DNA from: an uncultured Prevotellaceae bacterium
GTDB lineage: Bacteria; Bacteroidota; Bacteroidia; Bacteroidales; Bacteroidaceae
NCBI GenBank assembly: GCA_902477365.1
Contig: CABSGW010000069.1
Location: 1 to 10,662 of the forward strand
Direction: 5' to 3'
Length of the DNA stretch: 10,662 bases
Shown piece by piece: positions 6,858 to 10,662 of the stretch. Position 1 is the first letter of the stretch, and each line of letters opens with the position of its first letter. The notes below the pieces were generated by a model. It saw only the letters and a program-made list of their open reading frames with translations. It was not told the origin of the DNA and ran no database searches. The position numbers and the translations under genes are program-made.

Positions 6858-6865
6858 TATTTTTG
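6858..6865 (+). promoter_or_regulatory. -7-like motif at the element's right end, reading outward
   Basis: TATTTTTG fits TAnnTTTG and lies 33 bases before the ATG at 6899, in the element, facing the right host fragment. No matching TTG at -33 is present, so it is a weak candidate. If active it would drive the lipoprotein fragment and the thioredoxin-like gene. Confidence 0.35.
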
Positions 6866-6898
6866 CAACTGTAAAGAGTTGTTAGGCAAAGCAAACAT

Positions 6899-7384
6899 AT
6901 GCATATTGCAGAAGTTGTGACTATTGCCAAATCATTACCTCTATTGAGGTTGAACACTTATAAATCGCTCATTTTAAGCTATTCAGCAGATTATAGAAGA
7001 ATTTTTCCGAAAAATACGACTGTGAAGGTAGCCGAAAAAGCTATATTCCCAGGCGAATATTTGGTAGAGTTAAAGGAGGATACGTTGAATTCCCGTTATT
7101 ATATGGAGCTGTTGTTGGATGAAGAGTTTCCTGATGGATTTGATAAGAATGATGCTTGTTTGATAGTTGATGATGACCTTTATTGGGTGAATGATCCCGT
7201 AACGGTGCAGGATATGGAAGATTTGTTGAATTCAGATAAAATGTATGAGGAAATGAATCGGAGGATTGAATATTTATTTGAAACAGGACAAATAGGAGCC
7301 GGTAATATTCCTTTTATTGATTCTTTAGGTCAACATGGTGGGTATGTTATCGAAGTTGTAGGAAAACCTGTGGATAGACCTTGA
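6899..7384 (+). pseudogene. 3' half of the split lipoprotein, fused to an element-borne start
   Basis: The open frame of 161 residues is a hybrid. Residues 1-34 (from MHIAEVVTIAKSLPLL to YSADYRR) come from the element; from residue 36 (FPKNTTVKVAEKAIFPGEYLVEL) onward it is the continuation of the lipoprotein begun at 2001-2328. The crossover repeat 7002-7014 is translated in the same phase (Phe-Pro-Lys) on both sides. The hybrid has no signal peptide or lipobox, so if made it would stay in the cytoplasm, unlike the ancestral protein. The host part is acidic (DEEFPDGFDKNDACLIVDDDLYWVND) with a C-terminal glycine-rich end (DSLGQHGGYVIEV). Family not recognised. The stop is 27 bases before the thioredoxin-like gene, so both were probably one operon. 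It could still be expressed from the element's right end. Confidence 0.75.
7002..7014. repeat. attR core, right copy of 13-base direct repeat
   Basis: TTTTTCCGAAAAA, identical to 2306-2318. Downstream of it the host reading frame resumes with ACG ACT GTG (Thr-Thr-Val). Confidence 0.8.
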
Positions 7385-7411
7385 GGCAAAGTACCTATTA
7401 AAGAGAATGCG

Positions 7412-7927
7412 ATGAGAAAGTTAAGTCTGATTTTATTTTTGAATTTGTTCGGCTTTCAGCTTTATGGCCAGGTTGTGAATTTAGGAGACGCAGAGTTGGC
7501 TACAAAAATCAAGGAATCTACGAAGCCCTATAAAGTAGTATATATCCTTTGCGACTATTGCGAGCCTTCTTTGGTGCTTTATCCTCAAATCTATAAGCTG
7601 CTTTCGGAACGCAAGGATGTGGACTTTTATCCTATTTGTGCACAGAGCAGTGCGGAGGTGGAAGCTTACATGGAAAACCATAAAGTTGGAGGCCCCATTT
7701 ATGTGGTTAATCAAAACCGGAAGAGAAAATGGTATGCCATTATTGATTTCTACAATCCGATAAGTGCAGCAAGCGATTATCTGACAAAATTCTTAGGGAT
7801 AGATGCCGATAAGATGGGTGCTTCCAGTTTTGTGGTATTGAATGAGAAAAATAAGGTGATAGCCCAAACGACTTATGAAACAGAAGATAACTCTTGTTTG
7901 AATATACTAAAAAAGGCGATAAGGTAA
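7412..7927 (+). CDS. Secreted thioredoxin-fold protein with CDYC active site
   Basis: A signal peptide (MRKLSLILFLNLFGFQLYGQ) is followed by a mature protein of about 150 residues. The active-site-like CDYC motif lies at residues 47-50 after a beta strand (YKVVYILCDYCEPS), the position of the CxxC in thioredoxin folds, and GGPIYVV and GASSFVVLNEKNKVIAQ fit later strands. The canonical Trp before the CxxC is Leu here, and no clear cis-proline precedes the SSFVVL strand, so it is a divergent member. It would act in the periplasm on disulphides, or use the fold for binding. It lies 27 bases after the split lipoprotein fragment; the pair suggests an envelope thiol system, possibly acting on the CKSGFGLC cysteines of the lipoprotein. 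That partnership is inference. Insertion upstream may have cut it off from its promoter at 1941-1973. Confidence 0.7.
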   Translation: MRKLSLILFLNLFGFQLYGQVVNLGDAELATKIKESTKPYKVVYILCDYCEPSLVLYPQIYKLLSERKDVDFYPICAQSSAEVEAYMENHKVGGPIYVVNQNRKRKWYAIIDFYNPISAASDYLTKFLGIDADKMGASSFVVLNEKNKVIAQTTYETEDNSCLNILKKAIR

Positions 7928-7962
7928 TAACCATTCCTGTATATGAGATAAGCCGGTATACC

Positions 7963-7997
7963 AATAGCTGCACGATTCGGATATTCGTGCAGCTATT
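7963..7997 (+). terminator. Terminator after the thioredoxin-like gene
   Basis: A perfect 13-base stem, AATAGCTGCACGA (7963-7975) with TCGTGCAGCTATT (7985-7997), has a nine-base loop and is followed by TTTTATT. It separates this unit from the convergent GH43 gene, which ends at 8023. Confidence 0.85.
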
Positions 7998-8022
7998 TTT
8001 ATTCGCGGTAACTTCTTGCTTC

Positions 8023-9246
8023 TTATTTAAACTTTTTCAATTTTTTCGTCATGTCCGCTATGGTTTTGGGGTCGGATGTGGTGTCAAGCACTTTTTGGGC
8101 TTCGGCCAACAAGGCCGGGCGGCGTTCAAGTTGTTTCAGCGTCAGTGTAGGGACGGGACGCGTACGGAGGTCATTCACCGCAATGCTCAGCTCGGACCAT
8201 GCTTCCAACCGTTCCCGTTCGGCCTGCGTGATGTGCATGACGGAGCCGTGGCGCGGGGTGAAGTCGCCGTGGGTCTTCGTGTTTTGCACGAATGTGAAGT
8301 CTTTCAGGTTCGTGCTCTTGCAGAATTGGTAGAAACCCTGTGCGTAGCAATCGTACATTAGGATGTACTCGTCCGAACCGATGAGGGAGAACACACTGGA
8401 ACCTTCCACCGGATATTGTCCCTCTTTTTGCAGGTGCCGCCATTCGATGGTGTAGGGGCCGGTGGGTCGGGGTGCAGTGGCACGCATTACGCCTTGCCGC
8501 GTGCGGAATCCTTTGTTCATGACCGAGCGGCCCTCGTCTTTGAAGAACAGCACGTATTCTTTCGCTTTCGGGTTATACACGATATCCCCGTCTATGGCGG
8601 CCGTACCGAAGTCGAACAGCAGTTTCGGCTCCGTGATGTCCGTGAAGTCTTCGTTCACGTAAGAGTAGAACAGCTTGAAGTAAGGCTGTTTGAAGTTCGG
8701 GTCTTCCGTGGGATACTCCCAGTCGTGCCGCCCGATGGAGTAATAAATCATATATTTCCCAACTTCGTCGTCCCAGATGATTTGAGGCGCCCAAACGGCG
8801 TGCAGGTTTTTGCGGTCGAATCCCGTCAGATCGGGGAAACGGGTGGGGAAGTCGATGGCCGTGTGTTGCCAATGGATGAGGTCGGTGCTCTTCATCAGGA
8901 TGAGTCCGTCGTTGCTTTGCCAACCCTCGTCCGAGCGCATGTCCGTCATGACCATATAAAATGTTTTCCCGTCCCGTCCTCTTGTGATGTACGGGTCCCG
9001 TATGCTTTTCTTCAGGGCGATGGTGTCCGAGGCCACGATCGGACGTCCTTGGTTGAGGGACGTGTATTTATATCCGTCGTCGCTCAAAGCATAACGTACT
9101 TGTTCGCCGTATGGGGAATTGTTGGAGAAGAAAGCGAAGAGGTAACTGCTGTAAGGAGAAGGCTCGGTAGTTTGTGCCTGTGCCGGTGCCATGGCCCCGA
9201 GGGTGGCGGCCAACATGCCGGTCATCATTCGTTTTTTGAGTTTCAT
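8023..9246 (-). CDS. Secreted GH43-family glycoside hydrolase
   Basis: This 407-residue protein has a signal peptide (MKLKKRMMTGMLAATLGAMAPAQA). The five-bladed propeller signatures of GH43 follow: IRDPYI (Asp84, proposed base), HAVWAPQIIWDDEVGKYMIYYS at about 149-170, AIDGDIVYN (Asp219, pKa modulator) and PVEGSSVF (Glu281, proposed acid). All three catalytic carboxylates are present, so unlike the GH43 gene at 666-1812 it looks functional. It probably removes arabinose, xylose or galactose units from plant or host glycans; the subfamily and exact substrate cannot be read from sequence. A C-terminal tail of about 60 residues (from LEAWSELSIAV to KKLKKFK) lies outside the propeller. The divergent neighbour is a GH38-type mannosidase, so the pair likely belongs to a glycan-utilisation locus. 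No SusC/SusD genes are in the window. Confidence 0.9.
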   Translation of the reverse strand: MKLKKRMMTGMLAATLGAMAPAQAQTTEPSPYSSYLFAFFSNNSPYGEQVRYALSDDGYKYTSLNQGRPIVASDTIALKKSIRDPYITRGRDGKTFYMVMTDMRSDEGWQSNDGLILMKSTDLIHWQHTAIDFPTRFPDLTGFDRKNLHAVWAPQIIWDDEVGKYMIYYSIGRHDWEYPTEDPNFKQPYFKLFYSYVNEDFTDITEPKLLFDFGTAAIDGDIVYNPKAKEYVLFFKDEGRSVMNKGFRTRQGVMRATAPRPTGPYTIEWRHLQKEGQYPVEGSSVFSLIGSDEYILMYDCYAQGFYQFCKSTNLKDFTFVQNTKTHGDFTPRHGSVMHITQAERERLEAWSELSIAVNDLRTRPVPTLTLKQLERRPALLAEAQKVLDTTSDPKTIADMTKKLKKFK

Positions 9247-9284
9247 GATTAGGTAATGTTTGAGTTATGTTGTATATGTGCGGG

Positions 9285-9292
9285 CAAAGATA
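9285..9292 (-). promoter_or_regulatory. -7 element for the minus-strand GH43 gene
   Basis: Read on the minus strand, TATCTTTG matches TAnnTTTG about 39 bases before the ATG. A clear TTG at -33 is not visible, so the promoter is a partial match. I see no convincing promoter for the divergent gene at 9439. Confidence 0.5.
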
Positions 9293-9438
9293 GGCAGAAT
9301 CGGCCGATAAAGGAAGTTTTTACAGGGGCTTTTCGCACGGTGTGGCGAGAATGTGGCATTTTTTGCGTTATGCCTGATTGCCCGTTTCGTCTTTTTTTTG
9401 TCACTTTGTGACCGATACAATGAAAACTAATCAATGTG

Positions 9439-10662
9439 ATGAAAAGAAATTTTTTTTGTGGGATGCTGGCGGTTCTGGCGGCCGGACAGGCAAGTGCCGA
9501 TGTCGTGCCGGAACAAGTCAGTTGTGTGGTGGAGCCTTTGTATGGGTATAGACAAGACCGTTCGCCGGGACGTATCGTTGCCGTGCGGTTGAAAGGCCCC
9601 GAATTGAAAGGTGAAGTCCGTGTGGATGTGGCGTACAAGAAACTGAAGGAGACTTCTACCTTCCGTGTCGATGCAAAGGATTCGGCGGAGGTGGAAATCA
9701 TGTTGCCTTCCGCCTTGCCTATGGACAAGGCCGCGAACGTTTCGCTGACGGTGCGCGGGACGGAAAAGAAAGTGAAGACGAAAGTCACCGTGGAGCCGAT
9801 GCGGCATTGGACGGTGTACCTTTACAACCATTCGCACGTGGACATCGGTTACACGAACACGCACAAAAACGTGGAGATGTTGCACAAGACGAACGTGTGG
9901 GAAGGCATGAAACTGGCCCGGGAAACAGCCGGACATGTGGACGGTGCACGCTTCGTATGGAATCCCGAGGTGACTTGGCCGATTGAACGCCTGTGGATTT
10001 CAGAACCGGAGAAACGGGATGAGGTCATTGCGGCTATCAGGCGAGGCGACCTTTGTGTGGACGCCAGTTATGTGAACCTGAATACGAGCATTTGTTCGGA
10101 TGAGGAGTTGTTTCATGTATTCAAGTTCTCGCGCGAGTTGCAACGGCTGTCCGGCGTGCCTGCCGATGTGTTCCAGCAGTTCGACATCCCCGGCATTTCC
10201 TGGGGACTGGTTCCGGTCATGGCACAAGAGGGCATCAAGTACGTCATCTCGTGGCCGAACACCGACCGGGGCGGCAACGCACACTCCCGGAATATAGACG
10301 GCATGCCTTTCTGGTGGGTAGGACCCGACGGCCATTCCAAGGTGTTGTTTCTGCAACCGGGCAAGTATTCCAACAGCGGCAGCATGGACAAGGGGAACAC
10401 GACCGGGCGGCCTTGGTTCGGCCAACGTGACCCGCGTAAGGTTCCGGCGCGCATCCGGATGGGGAGTGCCAATGTAGACTTTACGGGCAAGCTCGTGGAG
10501 TTGGAACGTGACCATTACCCCCTCGATTTCATCGTACTCTCTTGGACATTGTGGGACAACAGTCCGGTGGATGCCGATGTCCCCTACGCCGTGAACGAAT
10601 GGAACAAGAAATATGCTTATCCGAAGATTGTCATCAGCGGCGGGCATGAAATCATGGTGCGG
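9439..10662 (+). CDS. GH38-like alpha-mannosidase, 3' end outside window
   Basis: The frame is open from ATG 9439 to the window end (408 codons) with no stop. A hydrophobic N-terminus (MKRNFFCGMLAVLAAGQASA) is a probable signal sequence. An N-terminal beta-rich segment of about 100 residues precedes the catalytic N-domain. There, HSHVDIGYT (131-139) gives the H-x-D zinc ligands (His133, Asp135), RFVWNPEVTWPIERLW (171-186) matches the family's 'W..E..W' segment, and FQQFDIPGISWG (246-256) places Asp249 where GH38 enzymes have the nucleophile of WxxDPFG. The altered sequence (FDIPG instead of DPFG, GYT instead of GW) marks a divergent branch found in Bacteroidota rather than classical GH38. Expected role: cleavage of mannose or related residues from glycans in the periplasm. 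The ATG at 9420 is out of frame. This gene and the minus-strand GH43 gene share a 192-base divergent spacer. Confidence 0.85.
   Translation, partial: MKRNFFCGMLAVLAAGQASADVVPEQVSCVVEPLYGYRQDRSPGRIVAVRLKGPELKGEVRVDVAYKKLKETSTFRVDAKDSAEVEIMLPSALPMDKAANVSLTVRGTEKKVKTKVTVEPMRHWTVYLYNHSHVDIGYTNTHKNVEMLHKTNVWEGMKLARETAGHVDGARFVWNPEVTWPIERLWISEPEKRDEVIAAIRRGDLCVDASYVNLNTSICSDEELFHVFKFSRELQRLSGVPADVFQQFDIPGISWGLVPVMAQEGIKYVISWPNTDRGGNAHSRNIDGMPFWWVGPDGHSKVLFLQPGKYSNSGSMDKGNTTGRPWFGQRDPRKVPARIRMGSANVDFTGKLVELERDHYPLDFIVLSWTLWDNSPVDADVPYAVNEWNKKYAYPKIVISGGHEIMVR

Larger units (their letters stand above)
2306..7014 (+). mobile_element. About 4.7 kb integrative element inserted in a lipoprotein gene
   Basis: Both ends carry the 13-base sequence TTTTTCCGAAAAA (2306-2318 and 7002-7014), giving a repeat-to-repeat period of 4696 bases. 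Outside the repeats, the left and right flanks make one uninterrupted reading frame, so the repeat marks the exact duplication or crossover site. Contents in order: integrase (2590-3813), an overlapping small gene (3810-4184), a structured stretch with few or no genes (4185-5297), and a cargo lipoprotein gene (5298-6752) with a terminator (6773-6819). The base composition is clearly more AT-rich than the flanking glycosidase genes. There are no relaxase, primase, coupling-protein or conjugation genes, so it cannot transfer itself. It could be a mobilisable element dependent on resident conjugative transposons, or a non-mobile integrase-borne cargo island. The boundary is well supported; mobility is inferred. 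Confidence 0.85.

Noticed and set aside
8416..9252. Long plus-strand ORF opposite the GH43 gene
   Set aside because: It is the antisense shadow of a gene with clear GH43 motifs and signal peptide; its own translation has no sensible composition or domain.
9450..9457. T8 tract near the start of the GH38-like gene as a frameshift
   Set aside because: Here the tract is in frame with ATG 9439 and with the downstream signal sequence and catalytic domain, so nothing is broken; a switching role cannot be judged from one sequence.
10000..10647. Minus-strand ORF opposite the GH38-like gene
   Set aside because: Shadow of the plus-strand frame that is open from 9439 to the window end and carries GH38 motifs.

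Overview
The window reads as a chromosomal segment of a gut-type Bacteroidota (Bacteroidales). Evidence: Bacteroides-style promoters (TTTG or TTG about 19-20 bases before TAnnTTTG), start codons without strong Shine-Dalgarno sequences, secreted GH43 and GH38-type glycosidases, and an integrase with the Bacteroides conjugative-transposon type of active site. The glycosidase genes are visibly more GC-rich than the centre of the window (about 1900-7930), which is AT-rich and accessory. Genus cannot be set from sequence alone.

Layout. (1) 1-643: the 3' part of a TerB plus J-domain gene that begins before the window. (2) 666-1812: a secreted GH43-type glycosidase broken by a frameshift at about 975-979, followed by a clear terminator. 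(3) 2001-2328 and 7015-7384: two halves of one lipoprotein gene, separated by an inserted element. (4) 2306-7014: the element, about 4.7 kb, bounded by a 13-base direct repeat (TTTTTCCGAAAAA). It holds a tyrosine integrase, a small gene overlapping it, a roughly 1.1 kb region rich in inverted repeats and hairpins, and a 484-residue cargo lipoprotein with its own terminator. No relaxase, replication or transfer gene is present. (5) 7412-7927: a secreted thioredoxin-fold protein, probably the operon partner of the split lipoprotein. (6) 8023-9246, minus strand: an apparently intact GH43 enzyme. (7) 9439 to the end: a GH38-like alpha-mannosidase, divergent from the GH43 gene and cut by the window edge.

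The central result is the reconstruction of region 3. Both copies of the 13-base repeat lie in the same reading phase (Phe-Pro-Lys), so joining the left half to the right half at the repeat gives one continuous lipoprotein of roughly 220 residues. This defines both element ends to the base without any database. The same lipoprotein gene also has a T8 tract between its likely start codon and its signal sequence that puts the two in different frames, so it may be switched or already decayed. The element appears to be a minimal integrative unit, site-specific recombinase plus cargo, whose transfer (if any) would rely on other elements acting on its structured non-coding segment. That last point is inference.
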